Shown here: positions 8,730 to 18,298 of the stretch, one piece after another | Layout: the number at the start of each line of letters is the position of its first letter | How positions within the stretch are numbered: position 1 is the first letter of the stretch | DNA from: Cupriavidus sp. U2 | Lineage (GTDB): Bacteria; Pseudomonadota; Gammaproteobacteria; Burkholderiales; Burkholderiaceae | NCBI RefSeq assembly: GCF_009663685.2 | Contig: NZ_RCOG02000032.1 | Coordinates: 798,382-862,381, forward strand | Direction: 5' to 3' | DNA: 64,000 nt | The notes under the pieces: generated by a model | Told to the model about the DNA's origin: nothing | The model's input: the letters and a program-made list of their open reading frames with translations, nothing else | Databases searched by the model: none | Program-made: the position numbers and the translations under genes

Positions 8730-11084
8730 TCAGTCGATCGGATCCAGCTTCGCCACTGCCAGCGCCAGCCACTTGGCGCCGTGCCGCTTGAAGTCGATAT
8801 TGGCGCGCGCATCGGCGCCCTCGCCTTCCAGCGCCTTGATCCTGCCCTCGCCGAACTTCGTGTGGAACACGTTCTGCCCCACGCGGAAGCCAGTGGCCGC
8901 GGCGCGCTTTTCCTCGGCGTAGTTCTTGCCCGTGTCCATGCCGCCCGTGGCCTTGCTGCCCGTGTACGGCACGTCCTCGGCGCGCTTGAACCAGTCGCGG
9001 CCCCAGGCGCTGTCGCGCTCCTGGCGGCTCACGCCATAGTTGCCGTACGAAGCCTGCCCCTGGGGCGTGATCCACTTCAGCGCCGCTTCGGGCAGTTCCT
9101 CGAAGAACCGTGAACGCACGTGGTAGCGCATCTGGCCGTGCAGCACGCGGCTCTGGGCGAACGACAGATACAGCCGCTCGCGCGCCCGGGTGATGGCCAC
9201 ATACATCAGGCGGCGTTCCTCCTCCAGGCCGTCGGCTTCCATGGCGCTGTTCTCGTGCGGGAACAGGCCCTCTTCCAGGCCGGTGATGAACACCACATTG
9301 AATTCGAGGCCCTTGGCCGCGTGCACGGTCATCATCTGCACGGCGTCCTGGCCGGCCTGGGCCTGGTTGTCGCCGGCCTCCAGCGAGGCGTGCGTCAGGA
9401 ACGCCACGAGTGGGGTCATCACCACCGGCAACTGCTCGGGGTCCAGCACCTGCTGGGCCTGGTCGCCCTGCGCGAGCGCCGGCGCGGCATCGCGGCTGGC
9501 GGGCGGCATGCGGGCCAGCGCGTCGAGGCCGTAGCCCTCTTCCACGACGAAGGCCTGCGCAGCCGTGACCAGTTCCTGCAAGTTCTCGATGCGGTCCTGG
9601 CCTTCCTTTTCGGTCTGATAATGCGTGATCAACCCGCTGGTATTCGTCACGTATTCCACGGTCTGCGCCAGCGTCATGCGGCTGGTCTCCGCGCGCATCT
9701 GTTCGATCAGGCGCAGGAAGGCCGCCAGCGACGTGCCGCCCTTGCCGGGCACGTAGGCCACCGCCTCGGCCAGCGAGCAGTTGTACTGGCGCGCGGCGTC
9801 CTGCAGGTTTTCCAGCGTCTTGGCGCCGATGCCGCGCGTCGGGAAGTTGACCACCCGGCCGAACGCGGCGTCGTTGCGCGGATTCTCGATCAGCTGCAGG
9901 TACGCGAGCGCGTGCTTGACTTCGGCGCGCTCGAAAAAGCGCAGGCCGCCATAGACGCGATACGGGATGCCCGACGAAAAAAGTGCATGTTCGATCACGC
10001 GCGATTGCGCGTTGCTGCGATACAGGATCGCCACTTCGGACCGCGCCATGCCCTGGGCGATCTGGTCGCGGATTTCCTCCACGATCCACGATGCCTCCTG
10101 CCCGTCCGAGCCGGCCTGGAACACCCGCACCGGCTCGCCGTGCCCCGCATCGGTGCGCAGGTTCTTGCCGAGCCGGCGCGCGTTGTGCGAGATCAGATGG
10201 TTGGCGCTGTCGAGGATGTGCCCGTGCGAGCGGTAGTTCTGCTCGAGCTTGATCATGTGCCGCACGCGGAATTCCTGCTCGAAATCGCGCATGTTGCCGA
10301 CATTGGCGCCCCGGAACGCGTAGATGCTCTGGTCGTCGTCGCCGACCGCGAACACGGCCGCGGCGTTGCCCGTGCCGTAGCCGGCCAGCAGCTTGAGCCA
10401 GCGGTACTGCAGCACGTTGGTATCCTGGAATTCGTCGACCAGCACGTGGCGGAAGCGGTGCTGGTAGTGCTGGCGGATGGCGTCGTTGTAGCGCAGCAGT
10501 TCGTAGCAGCGCAGCAGCAGTTCGGCAAAATCGACCACGCCCTCGCGCTGGCACTGCTCGTCGTAGGCGGCATACAGGTCGACAAAACGGCGGTTGAAGT
10601 CGTCGTTGGCCTCGACGTCGGCCGGCCGCAGGCCCTGTTCCTTGGCGTTGTTGATGAAGTACTGCAGGTTCTTGGCCGGGTACTTCTCGTCGTCGACGTT
10701 GAGCTGCTTGAGCAGCCGCTTGAGGGCCGAAAGCTGGTCCTGGGTGTCCAGGATGGCAAAGGTCTGGGGCAGCCCGGCGTCGCGGAAGTGCGCCCGCAGC
10801 ATGCGGTTGCACAGGCCGTGGAACGTCCCGATCCACATGCCGCGCGTGTTGATCGGCAGCATCGACGACAGCCGCGTCTGCATTTCCTTGGCGGCCTTGT
10901 TCGTGAAGGTCACGGCCAGGATACCGGCCGGGGACACCCGCCCGTTCTGGATCAGCCAGGCGATGCGCGTGGTCAGCACACGGGTCTTGCCGCTGCCCGC
11001 GCCAGCCAGGATCAGGGCCGGTTCGTCCGGCAAAGTGACGGCGGCGTGTTGTTCGGCGTTGAGATTGGCAAGCAGGCTGGACAT
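8730..11084 (-). CDS. uvrD: UvrD-family DNA helicase II
   Basis: A 784-residue superfamily 1A 3'-5' helicase. It has a Q-motif (LNAEQHAAV), Walker A GAGSGKT (residues 28-34), motif II VLVDEFQDTN, the motif III-region FAVGDDDQSIYAFRGA, motif V-like VHAAKGLEFNVVFITGLEEGLFPH and motif VI VAITRARERLYLSFA. The C-terminus has the Tudor-like NVFHTKFGEGRI segment seen in UvrD/PcrA proteins. It unwinds DNA in nucleotide-excision and mismatch repair. The ATG before SSLLANLN is chosen because the conserved Q-motif follows directly. A perfect minus-strand -10 hexamer lies 29 bases upstream. Confidence 0.95.
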   Translation of the reverse strand: MSSLLANLNAEQHAAVTLPDEPALILAGAGSGKTRVLTTRIAWLIQNGRVSPAGILAVTFTNKAAKEMQTRLSSMLPINTRGMWIGTFHGLCNRMLRAHFRDAGLPQTFAILDTQDQLSALKRLLKQLNVDDEKYPAKNLQYFINNAKEQGLRPADVEANDDFNRRFVDLYAAYDEQCQREGVVDFAELLLRCYELLRYNDAIRQHYQHRFRHVLVDEFQDTNVLQYRWLKLLAGYGTGNAAAVFAVGDDDQSIYAFRGANVGNMRDFEQEFRVRHMIKLEQNYRSHGHILDSANHLISHNARRLGKNLRTDAGHGEPVRVFQAGSDGQEASWIVEEIRDQIAQGMARSEVAILYRSNAQSRVIEHALFSSGIPYRVYGGLRFFERAEVKHALAYLQLIENPRNDAAFGRVVNFPTRGIGAKTLENLQDAARQYNCSLAEAVAYVPGKGGTSLAAFLRLIEQMRAETSRMTLAQTVEYVTNTSGLITHYQTEKEGQDRIENLQELVTAAQAFVVEEGYGLDALARMPPASRDAAPALAQGDQAQQVLDPEQLPVVMTPLVAFLTHASLEAGDNQAQAGQDAVQMMTVHAAKGLEFNVVFITGLEEGLFPHENSAMEADGLEEERRLMYVAITRARERLYLSFAQSRVLHGQMRYHVRSRFFEELPEAALKWITPQGQASYGNYGVSRQERDSAWGRDWFKRAEDVPYTGSKATGGMDTGKNYAEEKRAAATGFRVGQNVFHTKFGEGRIKALEGEGADARANIDFKRHGAKWLALAVAKLDPID

Positions 11085-11112
11085 CGGATCGGGGCCAATA
11101 AAGTAGGCGGCA

Positions 11113-11118
11113 ATTATA
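11113..11118 (-). promoter_or_regulatory. Candidate -10 of uvrD promoter
   Basis: TATAAT on the minus strand, about 30 bases before the uvrD start. No good -35 hexamer is seen at 16-18 bases, so the promoter would be weak or activator-dependent. Confidence 0.35.
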
Positions 11119-11215
11119 CCGGCGGCCGCCGTCCGGACCTGTCGGCAGGCGCCGCGCGGCAGCCCGCAGGTGCCCGTTCCCGGCCCGGAAATGCGCATCG
11201 GTATGCCGGCTCCCC

Positions 11216-11221
11216 TATAAT
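11216..11221 (+). promoter_or_regulatory. Candidate -10 of valS promoter
   Basis: TATAAT on the plus strand, about 95 bases before the valS ATG. No recognisable -35 hexamer at the usual distance. Uncertain. Confidence 0.35.
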
Positions 11222-11314
11222 TTGACGTTTTCCCCGGCCGAATGCCGCCGCCCGCCCCGCCGCGAGCCGGTCCGAGCCCCGATCCGCATTCCAAGCATCC
11301 CAAGACATCCGAGC

Positions 11315-14182
11315 ATGACCGCAGAAGACCAGTCCCTTGCCAAGAGCTTCGAACCCGCCGCCATCGAGGCCAAATGGGGCCCCGAATGGGAGCGCCGCGG
11401 CATCGCCCAGCCCACTTTCGATCCGGACCGTCCCGATTTCGCCATCCAGCTGCCGCCGCCGAATGTGACCGGCACGCTGCATATGGGGCACGCGTTCAAC
11501 CAGACGATCATGGACGGCCTGGCCCGCCATGCGCGCATGCGCGGCGCCAACACGCTGTGGGTGCCGGGCACCGACCACGCCGGCATCGCCACGCAAATCG
11601 TGGTGGAACGCCAGCTGGAAGCGCAAGGCGTGTCGCGCCACGACCTGGGCCGCGAGAAGTTCACCGAGAAGGTCTGGGCCTGGAAGGAAGAATCGGGCTC
11701 CACCATCACGCGCCAGGTGCGCCGCATGGGCGCGTCGATCGACTGGACGCGCGAGTACTTCACGATGTCGCCCGAGATGTCGAGCGCCGTGACCGAAGTC
11801 TTCGTGCGCCTGTATGAACAGGGCCTGATCTACCGCGGCAAGCGCCTGGTCAACTGGGACCCGGTCCTGGGCACCGCCGTGTCCGACCTGGAAGTGGACA
11901 GCGTCGAGGAAGAAGGCTCGCTCTGGCATATCCACTATCCGCTGGCCGAGCCCGACTCCGTGCGCGGCCTGACCCATCTGACCGTGGCCACCACGCGCCC
12001 CGAGACGATGCTGGGGGACACCGCGGTGATGGTGCACCCCGAGGACGAGCGTTACGCGCACCTGATCGGCAAGTTCGTGCACCTGCCGCTGACCGATCGC
12101 AAGATTCCGGTGATTGCCGACGAGTACGTCGACCGCGAATTCGGCACCGGCGTGGTCAAGGTGACCCCGGGCCACGACTTCAACGACTACGCCGTGGGCC
12201 AGCGCCACAACCTGCCGCAGCTGTCGATCCTGACGCTGGACGCCAAGGTCGTGCCCGACGCGCCGGCCGCCTACGCCGGCATGGACCGCTTCGACGCCCG
12301 CAAGCAAATGGTGGCCGACCTTGAAGCGCAGGGCCTGCTGGGCGAAGTCAAGAAGCACAAGCTGATGGTGCCGCGCAGCGAGCGCACCGGCAGCGTGATC
12401 GAGCCAATGCTGACCGACCAGTGGTTCGTCGCGATGAGCAAGCCGGCCCCGGAAGGCACGTTCAACCCGGGCCGCTCGATTGCCGAGGTGGCGCTGGACG
12501 CCGTGCAGAGCGGCGAGATCAAGCTGGTGCCCGAAAACTGGATCAACACCTACAACCAGTGGCTGGCCAATATCCAGGACTGGTGTATCAGCCGCCAGCT
12601 GTGGTGGGGTCACCAGATCCCGGCGTGGTACGACGATGCCGGCAACTGCTTTGTCGCCCGCACCGAGGAAGACGCCCGCGCCAAGGCACAGGCGGCCGGC
12701 AGCACCGGGCCGCTGCGCCGCGAGGAAGACGTGCTGGACACGTGGTTCTCGTCCGCGCTGGTGCCGTTCTCGTCGCTGGGCTGGCCGGCGGAAACGCCCG
12801 AGCTGAAGCACTTCCTGCCGTCGTCGGTGCTGGTCACCGGCTACGACATCATCTTCTTCTGGGTGGCGCGTATGGTCATGATGACCAAGCACTTCACCGG
12901 CAAGGTGCCGTTCCATACCGTGTATGTCCACGGCCTGGTGCGCGACTCCGAAGGCAAGAAGATGAGCAAGTCGGAGGGCAACACGCTGGACCCGGTGGAC
13001 CTGATCGACGGTATCGAACTCGATCCGCTGCTCAAGAAGCGCACCACCGGCCTGCGCCGCCCCAAGGACGCCCCCAAGATCGAAGCCAAGACGAAGAAGG
13101 AATTCCCCGCGGGCATTCCGGCGTTCGGCGCCGATGCGCTGCGATTCACGTTCGCGTCGCTGGCCACGCTGGGCCGGAACATCAACTTCGACACCGGCCG
13201 CTGCGAGGGCTATCGCAATTTCTGCAACAAGCTCTGGAACGCCACGCGCTTCGTGCTGATGAACACCGAGGGCCATGACTGCGGCATGGGCCCGTGCGAC
13301 AAGGATTGCGGCCCGGACGGCTACCTGCACTTCTCGCAGGCCGACCGCTGGATCGTGTCGCTGCTGCAGCGCGTGGAAGCCGACGTCGAGAAGGGCTTCG
13401 ACGAGTACCGCTTCGACAATATCGCCAGCGCGATCTACAAGTTCGTCTGGGACGAATACTGCGACTGGTACCTGGAACTGGCCAAGGTGCAGATCCAGAC
13501 CGGCACCGAGGCGCAGCAGCGCGCCACGCGCCGCACGCTGCTGCGCGTGCTGGAGACGGTACTGCGCCTGGCCCATCCGATCATTCCGTTCATCACCGAG
13601 GAACTGTGGCAGAAGGTGGCGCCGCTGGCCGGCCGCGCCAAGGGCGACGGCAGCGAGACCATCGCCACGCAGGCCTACCCGCTGCCGGCCGCGGCCAAGA
13701 TCGACGAGGCCGCCGAAGCCTGGGTGGCCCAGTTGAAGGCCCTGGTGGACGCCTGCCGCAACCTGCGTGGCGAGATGAACATCTCGCCGGCCCAGCGTAT
13801 TCCGCTGTATGCCCATGGGGACAGTGCCTTCCTGAAGGAAGCCGCCGCGCAGGTGCAGGCACTGGCGAAACTTTCCGAAGTGAAGGTGTTCGAAGACGAA
13901 GCGGCGCTGCAGCGCGAGGGAGCCGGTGCCCCGGTGGCCATCGTCGGCCGCAATCACCTGCTGTTGAAGATCGAGATCGACGTGGTGGCCGAGCGCGCGC
14001 GCCTGTCCAAGGAGATTGAGCGGATCGCGGGCGAGATCGGAAAGTGCCGTGGCAAACTCTCCAACGAGAGCTTTGTCGCCAAGGCCCCAGCCGCCGTTGT
14101 GGCACAGGAAACACAACGTTTGTCGGATTTCGAACAGACGCTGGCGAAGCTGCAGGATCAACTACAGCGTCTGCCGTCCTGA
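11315..14182 (+). CDS. valS: Valyl-tRNA synthetase
   Basis: A 955-residue class Ia synthetase. The HIGH motif is HMGH (residues 56-59 within PPPNVTGTLHMGHAF) and the KMSKS loop is exact (residues 549-553). The CP1 editing domain follows the first half of the catalytic core (VATTRPETMLGDTAVMVHPED). An anticodon-binding domain and a C-terminal coiled coil (IEIDVVAERARLSKEIERIAGEI onward) complete the usual ValS layout. The ATG before TAEDQSLAKSFEP is chosen by the position of the conserved core. It charges tRNA-Val and edits mischarged Thr. galU follows about 100 bases downstream. Confidence 0.96.
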   Translation: MTAEDQSLAKSFEPAAIEAKWGPEWERRGIAQPTFDPDRPDFAIQLPPPNVTGTLHMGHAFNQTIMDGLARHARMRGANTLWVPGTDHAGIATQIVVERQLEAQGVSRHDLGREKFTEKVWAWKEESGSTITRQVRRMGASIDWTREYFTMSPEMSSAVTEVFVRLYEQGLIYRGKRLVNWDPVLGTAVSDLEVDSVEEEGSLWHIHYPLAEPDSVRGLTHLTVATTRPETMLGDTAVMVHPEDERYAHLIGKFVHLPLTDRKIPVIADEYVDREFGTGVVKVTPGHDFNDYAVGQRHNLPQLSILTLDAKVVPDAPAAYAGMDRFDARKQMVADLEAQGLLGEVKKHKLMVPRSERTGSVIEPMLTDQWFVAMSKPAPEGTFNPGRSIAEVALDAVQSGEIKLVPENWINTYNQWLANIQDWCISRQLWWGHQIPAWYDDAGNCFVARTEEDARAKAQAAGSTGPLRREEDVLDTWFSSALVPFSSLGWPAETPELKHFLPSSVLVTGYDIIFFWVARMVMMTKHFTGKVPFHTVYVHGLVRDSEGKKMSKSEGNTLDPVDLIDGIELDPLLKKRTTGLRRPKDAPKIEAKTKKEFPAGIPAFGADALRFTFASLATLGRNINFDTGRCEGYRNFCNKLWNATRFVLMNTEGHDCGMGPCDKDCGPDGYLHFSQADRWIVSLLQRVEADVEKGFDEYRFDNIASAIYKFVWDEYCDWYLELAKVQIQTGTEAQQRATRRTLLRVLETVLRLAHPIIPFITEELWQKVAPLAGRAKGDGSETIATQAYPLPAAAKIDEAAEAWVAQLKALVDACRNLRGEMNISPAQRIPLYAHGDSAFLKEAAAQVQALAKLSEVKVFEDEAALQREGAGAPVAIVGRNHLLLKIEIDVVAERARLSKEIERIAGEIGKCRGKLSNESFVAKAPAAVVAQETQRLSDFEQTLAKLQDQLQRLPS

Positions 14183-14285
14183 ATGTGATGATCAGGTCCG
14201 TCCGGACTGTAAGTCGGACGAAACCTGACAGACGGCCCTCCCCTCGTACGGCACGGTATTACACCGGATTAAAAAGGAAGCTGAA

Positions 14286-15161
<876 letters not shown>

Positions 15162-15204
15162 CCGGGCACGAATCGGCCATCACCGCCCGGGCGTCCGGCT
15201 AAAC

Positions 15205-15234
15205 AAAAACCGCCTCTTCGGAGGCGGTTTTTTT
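15205..15234. terminator. Bidirectional intrinsic terminator
   Basis: The stem ACCGCCTC / GAGGCGGT closes a TTCG tetraloop, with five A's on the left and a run of seven T's on the right. It can therefore terminate galU on the plus strand and the five-gene operon on the minus strand. Confidence 0.9.
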
Positions 15235-15262
15235 GTGCCCGTAGGGGGCAGGAAGGCCAGTC

Positions 15263-15490
15263 TCAGCGGCGCTTCATGTAGAACACGAACACCTTGTCCA
15301 CTTCGGCGTGCGACAGCAGTTCGTTGCCGGTCTGCTTGGCAAAGGCCTGGAAGTCGCGTGTGGCGCCGGGGTCGGTGGCCAGCACCTTGAGCACTTCGCC
15401 GCTGGCCATGTCTGCCAGCGCCTTCTTGGTCCGCAGGATCGGCAGCGGGCAGTTCAGGCCGCGCGCGTCCACTTCTTTCTGGAAATCCAT
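15263..15490 (-). CDS. TusA-like sulfur-carrier / sulfurtransferase family protein
   Basis: A 75-residue protein of the TusA/SirA/YedF fold. The signature LNCPLPILRTKKAL carries the acceptor cysteine at residue 14, followed by GEVLKVLATDPGATRDFQAFAKQTG and a closing beta strand. Family members relay persulfide sulfur to tRNA-thiolation, molybdoenzymes or sulfur oxidation. An upstream ATG three codons earlier is possible, but the DFQKEVDARGLNCP start is typical. It is the last gene of a five-gene minus-strand operon, 12 bases after the Nudix gene, and ends in a shared terminator. Which relay it serves is not shown. Confidence 0.85.
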   Translation of the reverse strand: MDFQKEVDARGLNCPLPILRTKKALADMASGEVLKVLATDPGATRDFQAFAKQTGNELLSHAEVDKVFVFYMKRR

Positions 15491-15502
15491 TCCTCTCACC
15501 TT

Positions 15503-16099
15503 CTAATTCTGGTTGATGCCGTATTGTAGCGAAGCAGTGACCAGGCTGAAGTCGGTCGGGCGGCGCGGATCGGCGATGTCCGCGCCGGTGGCACGGTCGA
15601 AGAAGCGCACCGGCAAGCCGCGCCGCTCCAGGAAGTCGGCCACGGCAAACCCGGTACCGGCGTTCCAGATCCGCATCTTGTCCGGCGCCACCAGCTTGTA
15701 CTCGACCAGTTCCTCCGACAGGCGGATCTCGCCCTCGGCGCGCACGTGGTAGGCAATGATCAGCTCGTTCTTGCGCATGAAGTCGTAGACGCCGATCAGC
15801 GACGCCGACACCGCATCGAGATTGGTCTCTTCCTTGAGTTCGCGCGCCACGCCCAGTTCGGGCGTCTCGTCGCGTTCCATGAAGCCGGTGACCAGCGCGA
15901 ACATCTTCTCCGGCCACGCGGCATTGCGCGCCAGCAGCAGCTTGCCTTCGTACTCGACCACGGCCGCCAGCACCGGCAGCGGGTTGTCCCAGTGCACAAA
16001 ACCGCAGCCGTCCTGCACGCAGGCATGGCGAAACCGGCCGGACATCGGCAGGTGTTCCAGTTCCGCGCCGCAGCGCGGGCAGAATCGATAGGGTTGCAT
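15503..16099 (-). CDS. Nudix hydrolase with N-terminal zinc ribbon
   Basis: A 198-residue protein. Four cysteines (C7, C10, C27, C32) form an N-terminal zinc ribbon as in the NudC-like and related Nudix families. The Nudix box is complete (G72 to L94: GFMERDETPELGVARELKEETNL pattern, with REx2EE). It is predicted to hydrolyse a nucleoside diphosphate linked to another moiety, such as ADP-ribose or a dinucleotide coenzyme; the substrate is not clear. It is the fourth gene of the operon. Confidence 0.85.
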   Translation of the reverse strand: MQPYRFCPRCGAELEHLPMSGRFRHACVQDGCGFVHWDNPLPVLAAVVEYEGKLLLARNAAWPEKMFALVTGFMERDETPELGVARELKEETNLDAVSASLIGVYDFMRKNELIIAYHVRAEGEIRLSEELVEYKLVAPDKMRIWNAGTGFAVADFLERRGLPVRFFDRATGADIADPRRPTDFSLVTASLQYGINQN

Positions 16100-16155
16100 C
16101 GTGGGGCTCCTGGGACTGTCTGGTTATCGTTGTGGCTATCGTTGAATCTTCAAAA

Positions 16156-17205
16156 TCAGGCGCATGCAGCGCGGATATCGGCGGCAAACGCCTCGACCGT
16201 TTCGGGCTGCAAGTCCCACGCGCACATCATGCGGCAACCGCCCGCGCCGATAAACGTGTAGAACAGCCAGCCCTTGGCCCGCAGCGCCTCGATGGCCGGC
16301 AGCGGCAGATCGGCAAACACGGCGTTGGCCTGCGTCGGAAACATGATGCGCACGCCCGGGACATCGGCAATGCGCTGGGCCAGCAGCGTGGCCATCGCGT
16401 TGGCATGGCGGCCGTTCCTGAGCCATACATCGTTTTCGAGCATGCCGAGCCAGGGCGCCGAGATAAAACGCATCTTCGACGCCAGGTGCCCGGCCTGCTT
16501 GACCCGGTACGCAAAATCCTCGGCCAGCCGGCGGTCGAAGAACACCACGGCCTCGCCCACCGGCAGGCCGTTCTTGGTGCCGCCGAAGCACAGCACGTCC
16601 ACGCCGGCACGCCAGGTGATTTCGGACGGATGCACGCCCAGCGACGCCACCGCGTTGGCAAAGCGCGCGCCGTCCATATGCACGCGCAACTGCCGGCGCT
16701 TGGCGATGGCCGCGATGGCGCGCACCTCGTCCACCGAATAGACCGTGCCCACCTCGGTGGCCTGCGTCAGCGACACCACGCGCGGCTTCGGATAGTGGAT
16801 ATCCGAGCGGCGCGTGACCAGCGCCTCCACGGCATCGGGCGTCAGCTTGCCGTTCTGGCCGGGGGCGGTGAGCAGCTTCGAACCGTTCGAGAAGAACTGC
16901 GGCGCGCCGCACTCGTCGGTCTCGATATGGGCCAGCTCGTGGCAGATCACCGAGTGGTACGACTGGCATAGCGACGACAGCGCCAAGGAATTGGCCGCCG
17001 TGCCGTTGAACACGAAAAAGACCTCGCAATCGGTCTGGAACAGGTCGCGGATACGATCGCATACCTTCTGCGTCCAGCTGTCGTCGCCATAGGCTTTCTC
17101 ATGGCCCGTCGCGTTGGCCTCCAGAAAATACTTCAGCGATTCCGGACAAAAGCCGGCGTAGTTGTCGGAGGCAAACTGCTGCATGGCGGAAACTGCGGCG
17201 GTCAT
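16156..17205 (-). CDS. ltaE: Threonine aldolase family PLP enzyme (low-specificity L-threonine aldolase-like)
   Basis: A 349-residue fold-type I PLP enzyme. Visible motifs are FNGTAANSLALSSL (phosphate cup, residue 67), ICHELAHIETDECGAP (stacking His near 89-93), VHMDGARFANAV (D178, cofactor pyridine nitrogen) and FGGTKNG with the Schiff-base lysine K211. Such enzymes split beta-hydroxy-alpha-amino acids into glycine and an aldehyde. An alternative start is M8. It lies between a tautomerase and a Nudix gene in a compact operon, which suggests a dedicated small catabolic route rather than general threonine turnover. Confidence 0.88.
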   Translation of the reverse strand: MTAAVSAMQQFASDNYAGFCPESLKYFLEANATGHEKAYGDDSWTQKVCDRIRDLFQTDCEVFFVFNGTAANSLALSSLCQSYHSVICHELAHIETDECGAPQFFSNGSKLLTAPGQNGKLTPDAVEALVTRRSDIHYPKPRVVSLTQATEVGTVYSVDEVRAIAAIAKRRQLRVHMDGARFANAVASLGVHPSEITWRAGVDVLCFGGTKNGLPVGEAVVFFDRRLAEDFAYRVKQAGHLASKMRFISAPWLGMLENDVWLRNGRHANAMATLLAQRIADVPGVRIMFPTQANAVFADLPLPAIEALRAKGWLFYTFIGAGGCRMMCAWDLQPETVEAFAADIRAACA

Positions 17206-17226
17206 CGGTTCAATTCCTGCCTGGCA

Positions 17227-17415
17227 TCACTGCTTGTCCAGCCACAGCTCACCGCCCGTGGCCCAGTTCTCGCGCTTGATGTCGGTAATGATGATGTCGA
17301 CGGCGCCGGCCGAGCAGCCCAGCGTCTCGCACGTGACGCGCGTGATTTCCTCGACGAACTTGCGCTTCTGGTCAACGGTACGGCCTTCGAACATCTCTAC
17401 GTGAAACGTGGGCAT
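17227..17415 (-). CDS. 4-oxalocrotonate tautomerase family protein
   Basis: A 62-residue member of the 4-OT/tautomerase superfamily. After removal of the initiator Met the protein starts with the catalytic Pro1 (PTFHVEMFEGR). Arg11 of the classical 4-OT active site aligns with the R of FEGRT. The length is exactly that of 4-OT subunits. These homo-oligomers interconvert enol and keto acids or hydrate/dehalogenate unsaturated acids. It lies 22 bases from the class II aldolase gene upstream and 21 bases from the threonine aldolase gene downstream, so all three are surely co-transcribed. Confidence 0.88.
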   Translation of the reverse strand: MPTFHVEMFEGRTVDQKRKFVEEITRVTCETLGCSAGAVDIIITDIKRENWATGGELWLDKQ

Positions 17416-17437
17416 TGCATGGCTCCTTTACGAATTT

Positions 17438-18211
17438 TCAGTCTTTATAGGTGGGATCGATTTTATCGAGTCTGCGCAGCAGCGCCGGCCATTCCATCAC
17501 GCCCTCGACGGCGCCGTTGTCGAACAGCTGCAGCGAGGTCTTGTCCGCGATGGCTGGCGGTGGCTGCACGGTGGCACGCCCCAGCTGTGCGCCGAGCTGG
17601 ATCTCGCACGCCTTGATCAGCGTGGCCATCAGCACATAGGCCTCAGCCACGGTGCGTCCCACCGTCAGCGTGCCGTGGTTACGCAGCAGCATGGCCGGAT
17701 GGCTGCCCAGCGACGCGGTCAGGCGCGCGCCTTCGGCCGGCGTGAATGCCAGGCCTTCGTAGTCGTGATAAGCCATGCGGCCGTGAAAGCGCAGGGCATG
17801 CTGCGACAGCGGCAGCAGCCCGTCGGCCTGGGCGGACACGGCGATGCCGGCGGTGTTGTGCAGATGCATCACGCAGTGTGCATCGGCGCGCGCGGCATGC
17901 ACGGCCGCGTGCAGCGCAAAGCCGGTCACGTTGACCGGATGCACGGTTTCGCCCACCACTTCGCCCCGGCCATTGATCTTCACGAGGTCCGAGGCGCGGA
18001 TCTCGTCGAAGGCAAAGCCGAACGGATTGATCAGGAAATGGTCGGGCTCACCGGGCACGGTGGCCGAGATATGGGTGTAGATGAGGTCGTCCCAGCGTTC
18101 CAGCGCGGCCAGCCGGTAGGCGGCGGCCAGGTCCACGCGGACACGCGCTTCGTCGGGGCTGATGGGCAGGACCGGGCCGGTGGCACGTCCGGGCTGCAAG
18201 GCAAAAGACAT
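17438..18211 (-). CDS. Class II aldolase/adducin domain protein
   Basis: A 257-residue class II aldolase-fold protein. The zinc-binding histidines are visible: HISATVPGEPDHFLINP at about residue 48, HCVMHLHNTAG (HxH) at about 112, and LLRNHGTLTVG near 175. The family includes L-fuculose-phosphate aldolase, ribulose-5-phosphate epimerase and many uncharacterised members; the GEPDHFLINPFG pattern is of the general adducin-like subgroup, not a named sugar aldolase. It is the first gene of the five-gene operon, so the promoter should lie in the 87 bases between it and the MFS gene. Confidence 0.85.
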   Translation of the reverse strand: MSFALQPGRATGPVLPISPDEARVRVDLAAAYRLAALERWDDLIYTHISATVPGEPDHFLINPFGFAFDEIRASDLVKINGRGEVVGETVHPVNVTGFALHAAVHAARADAHCVMHLHNTAGIAVSAQADGLLPLSQHALRFHGRMAYHDYEGLAFTPAEGARLTASLGSHPAMLLRNHGTLTVGRTVAEAYVLMATLIKACEIQLGAQLGRATVQPPPAIADKTSLQLFDNGAVEGVMEWPALLRRLDKIDPTYKD

Positions 18212-18298
18212 GGGGCTTGGCTTTCGCGCCGCCCTGCAGCGCCGGCGCGGGGGCGTCCGGGTCGAGTGAGCGGCGAAGCCGATACTGTAGCGCAGTCG

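Noticed and set aside
9120..11225. Long plus-strand frame across uvrD
   Set aside because: Antisense shadow of uvrD with biased composition; no start signal or motif.
11114..14161. Long minus-strand frame across valS
   Set aside because: Antisense shadow of valS, which carries all synthetase motifs on the plus strand.
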